Below are positions 15,885-24,403 of a stretch of DNA of 45,581 nucleotides, piece by piece. Both the position numbers and the translations under genes were made by a program. The stretch is from Bacteroidota bacterium (GTDB lineage Bacteria > Bacteroidota > Rhodothermia > Rhodothermales > Bin80). The stretch spans positions 1 through 45,581 of the forward strand of contig JAPOTE010000005.1 in assembly GCA_026709335.1 (NCBI GenBank), in the 5' to 3' direction. The first letter of the stretch is position 1, and each line of letters begins with the position of its first letter. A model generated the notes under the pieces. That model did not search any database. It was not told where the DNA came from and saw only the letters and a list, made by a program, of their open reading frames with translations.

Positions 15885-17066
15885 ATGGGGATAACAGAAT
15901 CAAGTATAAAGCCAATCTATATGGATCATGCGGCGACTACGCCGCTGGATCCAGCGGTATTTGAGGCAATGTTGCCGTATCTCACGGAATGCTATGGAAA
16001 TCCATCCTCAGTTCACTGCCTAGGCCGACAGGCACGAGGTGCGATTGAAGAAAGCCGGGGGCGAATTGCACAACATCTCAATACAAAACCTGAGCATATT
16101 ATTTTTACAAGTGGGGCTACGGAGGCCAATAATCTTGCACTTAACATCTTAGGTGCAGAAGAACATCTGATTACGTCAAATATTGAACATAAAGCAATAT
16201 TAGAACCAGCTAAAGGTCTGGAAGCTTCGGGGATTGGAGTTACCTTGCTGACGCCGGATTCAATACTTGGCACTTTGAATGGCACCCAGATTGCAGGGGC
16301 AATCAAGCCGGATACACGCCTTGTTTCAGTGATGTATGTGAATAATGAAACTGGTGCGAGTACACCTCTGAAAGAAATTTCCAGAACCTGCGATGAACAT
16401 AATGTTCTTCTTCATACGGATGCAGCACAGGCAGCAGCGTGGGTTCCTCTGGACACGGAAAGCCTTGATGTAGATATGATGTCCCTCTCAGCTCATAAGT
16501 TCTATGGACCAAGGGGAATTGGTATTCTTTATGTAAGGGATACTGTGGTGCTGAGTCCTCAGATCCTTGGAGGTGCCCAGGAACGGGGACGTCGAGGGGG
16601 GACAGAGAATGTTGCAGCAGCAGTTGGGATGGCAACTGCAATGGATCTGATTGTGGAAGATCAAGATACACATGCGTGTCGCATATATTTGCTTCGACAG
16701 GAATTGCAGGAGCAACTTCTTGTTGAGCTTGGGGATCAACTAATCGTAAATACTCCGCCCAGTTCAGCTCCGCATGTCCTTAATGTAGCATTCAAGCCTA
16801 TGGATGATATTCCCCTAGATGGAGAAATGCTGCTTCTGAACCTAGACCTGGAAGGAATCTATACATCTGCCGGTTCAGCGTGTACCAGTGGAGCCATCTC
16901 TCCAAGTCATGTACTACTAGGACTGGGGGTTCCGGAACATACCGCTCGCGCATCGCTTAGGCTGTCTCTCGGTCGTTCTACTACAAGGGAAGATATTGCC
17001 AGAACCGTGGAATGTATCTGCAACGTTGTAAAAAGAATGCGCGGACAAAGGAGGAATGGAGAATAA
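15885..17066 (+). CDS. cysteine desulfurase (class V aminotransferase, NifS/IscS type)
   Basis: A 393-residue PLP enzyme that would take sulfur from cysteine as a persulfide for Fe-S cluster, thiouridine or other sulfur pathways. YMDHAATTPLDPAV and GNPSSVHCLGR at the N-terminus, TSGATEANNLAL, and SAHKFYGPRGIGILYVR with the PLP lysine at residue 205 are family marks. The persulfide cysteine is in SAGSACTSG (Cys333). The short loop there fits the NifS/IscS class rather than SufS. Which pathway it serves cannot be told from the sequence. The next gene starts 11 bases before its end. Confidence 0.92.
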   Translation: MGITESSIKPIYMDHAATTPLDPAVFEAMLPYLTECYGNPSSVHCLGRQARGAIEESRGRIAQHLNTKPEHIIFTSGATEANNLALNILGAEEHLITSNIEHKAILEPAKGLEASGIGVTLLTPDSILGTLNGTQIAGAIKPDTRLVSVMYVNNETGASTPLKEISRTCDEHNVLLHTDAAQAAAWVPLDTESLDVDMMSLSAHKFYGPRGIGILYVRDTVVLSPQILGGAQERGRRGGTENVAAAVGMATAMDLIVEDQDTHACRIYLLRQELQEQLLVELGDQLIVNTPPSSAPHVLNVAFKPMDDIPLDGEMLLLNLDLEGIYTSAGSACTSGAISPSHVLLGLGVPEHTARASLRLSLGRSTTREDIARTVECICNVVKRMRGQRRNGE

Positions 17067-17709
17067 AGCATTGATTGTATTTGCCCGCTCCCCCAAAGTA
17101 GGTCAAGTTAAATCAAGACTGACCAGCTTGATTTCCCCACGGGAGGCGGCAGAAATTTATCGCGCATTTCTCATAGACAGCTTAAAACAATACGAGTTTC
17201 TCGGTGTCGCCGTACGATTGTACATGTCAGTCAAAAAGCATCTTGATTTTCCTGTTTACGGTGCAACAATTTGGCAACAAGTTGGGAATGATCTTGGTGA
17301 GCGAATGAAGCATGCCTTCAGGGAATCAGCAGAGGCAGGATATGAACAGATCGTGATTATTGGAACAGATCATCCCACTCTACCCGATACCTTTATTCAG
17401 GACGCATTTGATGCACTCTCTCATCGGCCCACCATGAGTATTGGTCCTACAGAGGACGGAGGATATTATCTTCTGGGAATGAATCCCCTCATTAATGATC
17501 TATTTGATGGGATGGTTTACAGCCAGCCGGATGTGTATCGTTTAACTTTAGAACGTGCGTATCATTCAGGCGTCAATGTTGTTGAACTACCGAAGTGGTA
17601 CGATGTGGATACCCCCGATGATTTGAAGAGATTGATGGCGGACGAGAGCTTGGTGCCACAAAATACATTGAAAGTCCTTCAGCAGTTGAGATCAAAATAC
17701 AAGTTGTAA
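17056..17709 (+). CDS. TIGR04282-type glycosyltransferase (DUF2064)
   Basis: A 217-residue nucleotide-sugar-transferase-like protein. KALIVFARSPKVGQVKSRL is the hallmark N-terminus, followed by IIGTDHPTLP (the metal-binding acidic site) and GPTEDGGYYLLGM. The family is named for a role proposed in arsenosugar synthesis, which should not be taken as proven here. A strong AAGGAGG (17048-17054) lies one base before the ATG, an unusually close spacing. The start overlaps the cysteine desulfurase gene by 11 bases. Confidence 0.88.
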   Translation: MENKALIVFARSPKVGQVKSRLTSLISPREAAEIYRAFLIDSLKQYEFLGVAVRLYMSVKKHLDFPVYGATIWQQVGNDLGERMKHAFRESAEAGYEQIVIIGTDHPTLPDTFIQDAFDALSHRPTMSIGPTEDGGYYLLGMNPLINDLFDGMVYSQPDVYRLTLERAYHSGVNVVELPKWYDVDTPDDLKRLMADESLVPQNTLKVLQQLRSKYKL

Positions 17710-17785
17710 ATTCATAAAGAGAGCTTTGCTATCATTCGCTCTATGGTGTCAGTCCAATCCCATCCACAGAATTAACATTCGATAT

Positions 17786-18715
17786 TTGAGTAATCCAGAT
17801 CAACAGATAGTCAAGGTTTTTGGTCCGGCCTCGTTATCTAACTTGGGGCCAGGCTTTGACACATTGGGGTTATGCCTCAAGGGAATTGGAGATGTAGTTG
17901 AAGCTAGCTTTTCTTCAAAGCAGGGCATTTCCATTACCTCTGATGCTGCGATCCCGCTTACTGCTTCAAAAAATACCGCAGGGCGTGCAGCACATCTCGT
18001 GATGACGAAAGCAGCTGATAAGCGGGGGATTCATTTGCATATCAAAAAAGGAATTCCTATAGGTTCTGGAATTGGCGGATCTGCCGCAAGTGCATCTGCA
18101 GGAGCCTGGGCAGTGAATCTTCTCTTGGGAGCGCCATTCAATAAGAGTGAACTGGCCTATGAAGTCCTTGAGGCCGAACGATTGGCAAGTGGGGGAGTAC
18201 TTCATGGAGATAATGCTTTGCCGTCTCTGTTGGGTGGCCTCATACTCACCTCTCCTGTCAGTCCTCTCGACTATCGCCGCGTAAATCTTACCAGAACTAT
18301 GCATTTGGTTGTCGTATTGCCAAAACGTTCAATTCTTACTGCTGATGCCAGAACAATTTTACCCTCGGCTGTGCCAAGAATTGAAGCTATTCATAATGCT
18401 AGTGATTTGGTGTTTATGCTGCATGCGCTGATGGTTGGTGACTGGGAAGTCACTGCTCCATACATGATGCGGGATCGAATTGTGGAGCCTGCACGGGCAA
18501 GTCTTGTCCCATGCTATAATGCAGTACGTGAAGCCGCATTGGATGCTGGAGCATATGCAGTCGCCCTAACTGGTTCGGGTCCAGCAATGTTTGCCATTGC
18601 AAAAGATGAAAAATCAACATCAGAGATATGTGCTGCTATGGTAGAGGCAGCAGGAGAAGGGGCGAACGGTATTGTTACTCAGGCAGATATGCACGGTGCT
18701 CGCCTATGTACATAA
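17786..18715 (+). CDS. thrB: homoserine kinase
   Basis: ThrB phosphorylates homoserine in threonine synthesis. The 309-residue GHMP kinase has FGPASLSNLGPGFDTLGL near its start, the ATP loop KKGIPIGSGIGGSAASAS, and ALTGSGPAMFAI near its end. There is no ATG near the conserved beginning. The TTG at 17786 (MSNPDQQIVKVFGP) gives a normal length; a TTG at 17726 would add 20 residues. It is followed by thrC four bases downstream. Confidence 0.93.
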   Translation: MSNPDQQIVKVFGPASLSNLGPGFDTLGLCLKGIGDVVEASFSSKQGISITSDAAIPLTASKNTAGRAAHLVMTKAADKRGIHLHIKKGIPIGSGIGGSAASASAGAWAVNLLLGAPFNKSELAYEVLEAERLASGGVLHGDNALPSLLGGLILTSPVSPLDYRRVNLTRTMHLVVVLPKRSILTADARTILPSAVPRIEAIHNASDLVFMLHALMVGDWEVTAPYMMRDRIVEPARASLVPCYNAVREAALDAGAYAVALTGSGPAMFAIAKDEKSTSEICAAMVEAAGEGANGIVTQADMHGARLCT

Positions 18716-18719
18716 GTTA

Positions 18720-19970
18720 ATGCGATATGTAAGTACACGGAATAGCGACCAAACCGTTAATTTTTCAACGGCATTATTAAATGGACTCGCACCGGATGGC
18801 GGGCTTTATGTACCACAAACACTTCCAAAATCAAAAACTGAGGCTTGGGAAGCGAGCATGGATTTTCCCGATATGGCAGCACGGATTCTCACACCGTGGC
18901 TGGCCACCCAAGTTTCAGGGGCAGTATTGAAGTTAATTTTGAAGAGGGCGCTGGACTTCCCGGTTCCGCTCGTCAAGGTTGGTGATGTATGGGTATTGGA
19001 GCTTTTTCATGGTCCGACATTGTCCTTTAAGGATTTTGGTGCACGTACGATGTCTCGCCTCATGAATCATTTTGTCAAGGACGAGCCACTAACCATATTG
19101 GTTGCTACCTCGGGAGATACAGGAAGTGCTGTAGCTGACGGATTTGGCAATCTTCCGAATTTACGTGTTGCTGTGCTATACCCTAAAGGGCAGGTCAGTC
19201 CCACACAGGAAAAGCAGCTCATTGTACGCAGGAAGGGAGTGCGAGCATTCGCAGTTCAAGGGACCTTCGATGATTGCCAGTCTATGGTTAAAGAACTTCT
19301 CGTCTCACCTGGGAAATTGAATCTCTCGGCAGCGAACTCAATCAACGTGGGTCGGCTTTTACCACAGATGCTCTACTATTATTGGGCTTTTGCAAAGGGC
19401 AAATGGCAATTTGCAGATGTATGTGTCCCTTGTGGCAATCTAGGCAATCTGACCGCTGGAGTAATCGCACATCTTTGTGGGCTGCCGGTCAGGAAATTTA
19501 TTGCCGCTCATAATTCAAATGATGGATTTCCGAGATTTTTGAGAGGGGATGAGACTCCATTCAAAGATTCTGTACGAACGTTGTCGAACGCAATGGATGT
19601 CGGCCGGCCTAGTAACTTTGAGAGGCTTAAATTTTTATTGTCAGATGAGCGGTTACGATGCATGATCCAAGGACGTTCATGCTCTAATGAAGAAACTTTG
19701 ACGTCAATCAGGCGTGTTTACGAAGAAACCGGATATATTGCAGATCCTCATACCGCAGTTGCACTTGCCGCCGTCCGTGATAATCCGGATCCAGTGATAG
19801 TTTTGTCTACTGCCCATCCAGCAAAATTTTCTGATATCGTCGAACAAGCACTTGGATTTGCTCCCGCATCCGTGCCGGCATTGATAAAACTGGATTCAAT
19901 GCCCACCTGGGTTCAGTCCTTGCCCCCCACAGCCGACTCATTACGCTTGAATTTAGAATCCTGGGACTAA
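18720..19970 (+). CDS. thrC: threonine synthase
   Basis: ThrC converts O-phosphohomoserine to threonine with PLP. The 416-residue protein has the Bacteroidota-type N-terminus MRYVSTRNSDQTVNFSTALLN, then GLAPDGGLYVP, FHGPTLSFKDFGARTMSR with the PLP lysine (K104), VATSGDTGSAVADGF, and SANSINVGRLLPQ. The ATG at 18720 lies four bases after thrB; a longer frame from 18672 would overlap thrB and is less likely. The pair is the usual thrB-thrC arrangement. Confidence 0.95.
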   Translation: MRYVSTRNSDQTVNFSTALLNGLAPDGGLYVPQTLPKSKTEAWEASMDFPDMAARILTPWLATQVSGAVLKLILKRALDFPVPLVKVGDVWVLELFHGPTLSFKDFGARTMSRLMNHFVKDEPLTILVATSGDTGSAVADGFGNLPNLRVAVLYPKGQVSPTQEKQLIVRRKGVRAFAVQGTFDDCQSMVKELLVSPGKLNLSAANSINVGRLLPQMLYYYWAFAKGKWQFADVCVPCGNLGNLTAGVIAHLCGLPVRKFIAAHNSNDGFPRFLRGDETPFKDSVRTLSNAMDVGRPSNFERLKFLLSDERLRCMIQGRSCSNEETLTSIRRVYEETGYIADPHTAVALAAVRDNPDPVIVLSTAHPAKFSDIVEQALGFAPASVPALIKLDSMPTWVQSLPPTADSLRLNLESWD

Positions 19971-19973
19971 TTC

Positions 19974-20678
19974 ATGATTCCATTTACTCCATCAGATTGG
20001 CCTCAAAATGACTTAAGACAGGCGGCCGAGTTACTCTGGAAATGGCATCGTAATGCACGTAGTAACGTACCATCGAGGTCTGTTCAAAATGAGGCTCACA
20101 GGGTTTGTCAAAAATTCGACTTGCCTCTTCATCTAGTTGATTTACAATTGATGAAGCGCAATAGAGACGTCATCGATACAGTTCCCGACCTATTTGATTA
20201 TATGGATTCTCATGTAGGTTCCCATGCGCTTCTATTGGCAAAACTCGCAGGCTACAAAGCGAATTGGGCTGAAACTCCAGTCAAGGAGTTTGGGCGGGCA
20301 ATCTTTCTTACAAGATCTATCTGTTTCCTGAAACAAGATCTTCAACAGGGTAAGCATTACATTCCGATAGATGTCATGAAAGCCCACGGGGTGTCAATAG
20401 CAGATTTAATGAACAGAAGTCCATCACAAAATGTTCGTGCTGTTCTCTGGAAACAGATTGTTTGCGCACGAGATGCATATGCATCCTGTAAAACATTGAA
20501 CAGTGACTTGAACGGATGGTGTCAGCGGCGTTTTCGCCTCTACTGGACTGGCGGATTAGACCTATTGGCTCGTGTTGAATCTCGAAAATTTAATGTTTGG
20601 TCAAAACCACCGCGATTGTCGCTACTACGAAAAACACATGTATATTTGCAAGTATATTCAGGTAAAGTGAGGCGATGA
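19974..20678 (+). CDS. squalene/phytoene synthase-like protein, probably catalytically degenerate
   Basis: A 234-residue protein that resembles the trans-isoprenyl head-to-head synthase fold. The segment HVGSHALLLAKLAG corresponds to the usual GxVG helix, and GRAIFLTRSICFLKQDLQQG followed by KHYIPIDVMKAHGVS matches the second active-site helix and the xRxYxP stretch. Both aspartate-rich motifs that bind Mg-diphosphate appear eroded: the first (DxxxD) is not visible before residue 90, and the second reads SICFLKQD rather than NxxRDxxED. It may have a non-catalytic or altered role, or be early in decay, though the frame is open. It sits three bases after thrC and overlaps purM by four. Confidence 0.55.
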   Translation: MIPFTPSDWPQNDLRQAAELLWKWHRNARSNVPSRSVQNEAHRVCQKFDLPLHLVDLQLMKRNRDVIDTVPDLFDYMDSHVGSHALLLAKLAGYKANWAETPVKEFGRAIFLTRSICFLKQDLQQGKHYIPIDVMKAHGVSIADLMNRSPSQNVRAVLWKQIVCARDAYASCKTLNSDLNGWCQRRFRLYWTGGLDLLARVESRKFNVWSKPPRLSLLRKTHVYLQVYSGKVRR

Positions 20679-21673
20679 CGACTTACAAAGAAGCAGGAGT
20701 TGATATCCATAGAGCCGATCAATCCTTCAGTAAACTCAAACCACTCATCAAATCCACTCACACTCCGGGAGTGGTTCAAGATGTAGGGGGATTTGGTGGT
20801 TTTTTTCAACTTGATCTTGCCAGATGGAAGCGCCCGGTGCTGGTTTCTTCAATAGATGGAGTGGGAACCAAGGTCAAAATTGCGGTACAGGCCGGGGTTC
20901 ATAATACTATCGGAGAAGATTTGGTAAACCACTGCATTAATGATATAGCGGTCTGCGGAGCCGAACCGCTATACTTCCTTGATTATTTTGCAGCCGGTGA
21001 GCTTTCTAATGAGGTTGTTCACGGTGTAATGGAGGGCTTGGTTCGAGCATGTAAAAAGTCTGGCGTTGCTTTGATTGGTGGGGAAACAGCTGAAATGCCG
21101 GGCCTGTACTCACTGACAGATTATGATCTGGCAGGTGTAATTGTGGGAATTGTAGACTCAGATAATGTTATTGATGGTCGCAAGGTTCAGAAGGGTGATA
21201 TACTCTGGGGATTTGCCTCATCAGGAATTCATACCAATGGATACTCACTTGTGCGCAAAGTTCTCGTGGGAACCCTCTCAGGATACTCATTTGACGATCG
21301 TCCAGAACAGTTGGGAGGCAAGAGTATTCAGGAAGAACTTCTGAGTGTACACAAGTGCTATTTACCTCTGATCAGGGACTTAAAAAAGCATGCTCATGCT
21401 ATGGCACACATCACTGGAGGAGGAATTGAAGGAAATACTCGACGCGTTCTTCCCGAAGGGCTTCAGATTCGGGTAAATTATCAAAGTTGGAAGCGACTTC
21501 CTGTTTTTAATCTTATTAAAGAACGAGGTTCTGTTCCGGAGGATGATATGCGTAGCACCTTCAATCTTGGAATTGGCCTCGTTGTCATTACGTCACCATC
21601 AGCCGAGGAGGATGTATTTCGGATTGCTGCCACCCATAAAGAAACACCAATTGCAATTGGTACAGTATACTAG
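20675..21673 (+). CDS. purM: phosphoribosylformylglycinamidine cyclo-ligase (AIR synthetase)
   Basis: PurM closes the imidazole ring in purine synthesis, using ATP. The 332-residue protein has YKEAGVDIHRAD, SSIDGVGTKVKIAVQAG, HCINDIAVCGAEPLYFLDY, ALIGGETAEMPGLY and HITGGGIEGNTRRVLPEG, all standard. The ATG overlaps the stop of the preceding gene (ATGA), so it is probably translated from a shared transcript although the neighbours serve other pathways. Confidence 0.96.
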   Translation: MTTYKEAGVDIHRADQSFSKLKPLIKSTHTPGVVQDVGGFGGFFQLDLARWKRPVLVSSIDGVGTKVKIAVQAGVHNTIGEDLVNHCINDIAVCGAEPLYFLDYFAAGELSNEVVHGVMEGLVRACKKSGVALIGGETAEMPGLYSLTDYDLAGVIVGIVDSDNVIDGRKVQKGDILWGFASSGIHTNGYSLVRKVLVGTLSGYSFDDRPEQLGGKSIQEELLSVHKCYLPLIRDLKKHAHAMAHITGGGIEGNTRRVLPEGLQIRVNYQSWKRLPVFNLIKERGSVPEDDMRSTFNLGIGLVVITSPSAEEDVFRIAATHKETPIAIGTVY

Positions 21674-21737
21674 GCAGGAAACCACATGGCACGGTTTTCG
21701 TTACGGTATCTGATCTATCTATCTATTTATTTTGCTA

Positions 21738-22421
21738 ATGAGTTCAATTATATTGATCTTGGTTTTGAGTTATTTGGCAGGATCTATTCCCGGAAGTGTT
21801 TGGACGGGACAGCTGTTATATGGTGTTGACGTTCGAAAGCATGGCAGCCGTAATGCGGGGGCAACAAATGTTTTCCGGGTACTGGGATGGAAGGCAGGGG
21901 TAGTGTCAACTGTAATTGATGTAGGGAAAGGAGTTTTGGCGGCGGGAGTGATTGCTACGATCCGGATTGATGAACTTCCGACAGCACCTGCCTTTTTACA
22001 GGTTGAATCTGTCATATGCCTCTTGGCAGGTATTTCAGCGATTGTGGGCCACATGTTTCCAGTATGGGCTCGATTCCAGGGTGGGAAGGGGGTTAATACG
22101 GCAGCGGGGGTTCTGTTTGCAATTACCCCGAAGACCATGTGGATTGTTATCGGAGTCTTCGCCCTGGTATTATTTGTTTCAAGATATGTGTCTTTGGCAA
22201 GTATGATTGCGGCAATCATGTTTCCTGCTACGGTTGCTATCCGAATGTTTGTTTTTGATATTGAGGCACTCGATAGGAGTCTTATTCTATTCGGAAGCTT
22301 TTTTGCAATCGCAATCCTGTATGCTCATCGCAGTAATATCCAGAGATTAATTTCAGGAACTGAGAATCAGGTTAGACATTTTCGGTTGGCTCACGGAATG
22401 CGTGGGCGTAATGAGATTTAA
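21738..22421 (+). CDS. plsY: glycerol-3-phosphate acyltransferase
   Basis: PlsY acylates glycerol-3-phosphate at the sn-1 position with acyl-phosphate, in the inner membrane. The 227-residue protein has about five membrane helices and the three PlsY motifs: SYLAGSIPGSVW, KHGSRNAGATNVFR, and GHMFPVW followed by FQGGKGVNTAAG. The ATG at 21738 is preferred to a TTG at 21732. gpsA, which makes its substrate, follows 14 bases later. Confidence 0.95.
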   Translation: MSSIILILVLSYLAGSIPGSVWTGQLLYGVDVRKHGSRNAGATNVFRVLGWKAGVVSTVIDVGKGVLAAGVIATIRIDELPTAPAFLQVESVICLLAGISAIVGHMFPVWARFQGGKGVNTAAGVLFAITPKTMWIVIGVFALVLFVSRYVSLASMIAAIMFPATVAIRMFVFDIEALDRSLILFGSFFAIAILYAHRSNIQRLISGTENQVRHFRLAHGMRGRNEI

Positions 22422-22435
22422 TCTCTATTGGTCAA

Positions 22436-23455
22436 ATGCCTCGCGCAATATCAGTTTTTGGTGCTGGTAGCTGGGGCACTGCACTGTCAGTCAGCCTCTC
22501 TTTGGGAGGTCATGAGGTTACACTTTGGGCACGTAGGCGGGATATTGCTCATGGAATCCTCGAAACGAGACGCAATCCTGAGTATTTACCCTCCGTTCCG
22601 ATTCCATTGTCAGTATCGGTAACCGCTGACATTGTCTCCGCGGCAAGGCATGCCAATTTATGGGTAGTTGCTACACCATCCCATGCTGTCCGTGATCTTG
22701 CGAGAGATTTAGCGGAGCACTGTAATGAGTTGAAGACGGTTATATCTGTAGCAAAAGGCATTGAACGGCAGACAGAGCTTACCACAACTGGTGTGTTGGA
22801 AGATGTTTTGACCCCATCTGTATCAAAAGGGAACCTGGTTGCGCTATATGGACCAAGTCATGCAGAAGAAGTTGCTGCGGGGAAGCCAACTACTTTGGTT
22901 GCCGCATCAAGTGACATGGGTCAAGCCGAAATGGTTCAGGAAATTTTTATGACAAATCGACTCCGTATATACGTAAATAGTGATGTAAGGGGGGTAGAAA
23001 TTGGAGGAAGCGTAAAAAATATCATGGCCATTGCATCCGGGATCAGTGATGGTGTCGGTTACGGGGATAATGCCAGAGCTGCACTGATTACTCGAGGAAT
23101 CGCCGAAATTCAGCGATTGGGAAGCGCCTTGGGAGCTAATCCTTCCACATTTACGGGGCTAACCGGGCTAGGAGATCTAGTAGTCACGTGCACGAGTCAG
23201 CACAGCCGAAATCGACATCTTGGAGAGATGATCGGGCGCGGTGCGACACTTTCCGAAGTAACTGCATCCATGAGTATGGTTGCGGAAGGAGTGAAAACAA
23301 CGGAAGCCGTCTATTCCATAGCACAGCGTCTTGGAATTGAAATGCCAATCACCGAAGCTGTCTATGGAATTCTATTTGATGGACAGCGACCGGATGATAT
23401 AGTGCAACAGTTAATGACTCGCTCTGCAAAACAGGAGGAATGGTTGCGGGAGTAG
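22436..23455 (+). CDS. gpsA: glycerol-3-phosphate dehydrogenase [NAD(P)+]
   Basis: GpsA reduces dihydroxyacetone phosphate to glycerol-3-phosphate for phospholipids. The 339-residue protein has the NAD fold AISVFGAGSWGTALSVSLS, SVAKGIE, YGPSHAEEVAAG, the catalytic lysine in GGSVKNIMAIASGI, and the C-terminal TGLGDLVVTCTSQHSRNR. Its position after plsY gives substrate-producing and substrate-using enzymes in one operon. A weak aaacac/gtgttt hairpin (23477-23504) follows. Confidence 0.96.
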   Translation: MPRAISVFGAGSWGTALSVSLSLGGHEVTLWARRRDIAHGILETRRNPEYLPSVPIPLSVSVTADIVSAARHANLWVVATPSHAVRDLARDLAEHCNELKTVISVAKGIERQTELTTTGVLEDVLTPSVSKGNLVALYGPSHAEEVAAGKPTTLVAASSDMGQAEMVQEIFMTNRLRIYVNSDVRGVEIGGSVKNIMAIASGISDGVGYGDNARAALITRGIAEIQRLGSALGANPSTFTGLTGLGDLVVTCTSQHSRNRHLGEMIGRGATLSEVTASMSMVAEGVKTTEAVYSIAQRLGIEMPITEAVYGILFDGQRPDDIVQQLMTRSAKQEEWLRE

Positions 23456-23595
23456 AATATTAATGTTTGGCCTATGAAACACTTGATCTCCCAGTGGGGT
23501 GTTTTCTCAGTGTTGCAGGGAACGAGCGGAGGCCAACATATATTCGTTTGATTGGGTAGGAATCGGGACTTGGGCCCCGGAGATAATTCGGCATT

Positions 23596-24252
23596 ATGAC
23601 CAAGGGAGATTTGGAGAAAATGGTAGCGGCAGGGGAGAGTTTATATCTTGAATTCAAACATCGCTTACCAGAAAGTGAACGAATAGCTCGTGAAATGGCC
23701 GCACTGGCTAATACCTCTGGAGGACATCTATTGATCGGTGTTGACGATACTGGAAGGTTGATGGGTGTGAAAGACCCCGAAGAGGAATTGTATGCACTCA
23801 AAAATGCACTTGAGATGCACTGCATCCCGTATATTGATTTTCAGCACGAACGTATCAAGGTCAGCCGAACTCGGACGGTCATTGTGGTCAAAGTTCCCAT
23901 GAGTTCTATACGCCCACATTATGTTCAGGAGTTATCTACCCAGCGGAAGTCAGTCTTTGTCAGGTTTGAGGATATGTGCATTATGGCGAGTCATGAGGCA
24001 CGAAAATTAATGAGTTTAGGGCCTAAGTTGGAGGCCACACTGATCACACTTGGTGAGAAAGAACGTGTTTTACTAAAACAGCTTGAAGAAGTAGGGAAGA
24101 TTACTGTGCGCAGTTTTGCCAGGTATGCAAGGATTCATCCTGGAAGAGCGTCTCGAATCATGGTGAGGATGACAAGAGCGCGAATTTTGATTCATCATAT
24201 TGATCTGAATGAGGATTATTTTACCGCGGGTAGCGCCCTGTCAGAAAATTAA
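23596..24252 (+). CDS. AlbA_2 (Schlafen-like) domain protein with winged-helix tail
   Basis: A 218-residue protein. Residues about 8-125 match the AlbA_2/Schlafen core: SLYLEFKHRLPESERIAREM (the conserved EFK), AALANTSGGHLLIGVDDTGRL, and RTVIVVKVP. The remainder, GEKERVLLKQLEEVGKITVR and onward, looks like a winged-helix DNA-binding region. Such proteins are usually called ATP-binding regulators, but the true ligand is unsettled. It precedes susC by about 150 bases on the same strand. A regulatory link to the SusCD pair is inference. Confidence 0.8.
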   Translation: MTKGDLEKMVAAGESLYLEFKHRLPESERIAREMAALANTSGGHLLIGVDDTGRLMGVKDPEEELYALKNALEMHCIPYIDFQHERIKVSRTRTVIVVKVPMSSIRPHYVQELSTQRKSVFVRFEDMCIMASHEARKLMSLGPKLEATLITLGEKERVLLKQLEEVGKITVRSFARYARIHPGRASRIMVRMTRARILIHHIDLNEDYFTAGSALSEN

Positions 24253-24403
24253 CACTTCAGTTTTCAATTGCAGAGGAAGATAATCCCGTAGTCAGAGGCG
24301 GGAGAATGTGTGTTGATTTATTGCTTTTTGTTATATTAATCCGGGTTAGTTCGCTTTTTTAGGGACTTCGATGAATTTCAACAATAACTAAGCTAATTCA
24401 ACT

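Noticed and set aside
23477-23504. Hairpin aaacac/gtgttt after gpsA as a terminator
   Set aside because: Only six base pairs and a 16-base loop, with no T run; too weak to call.
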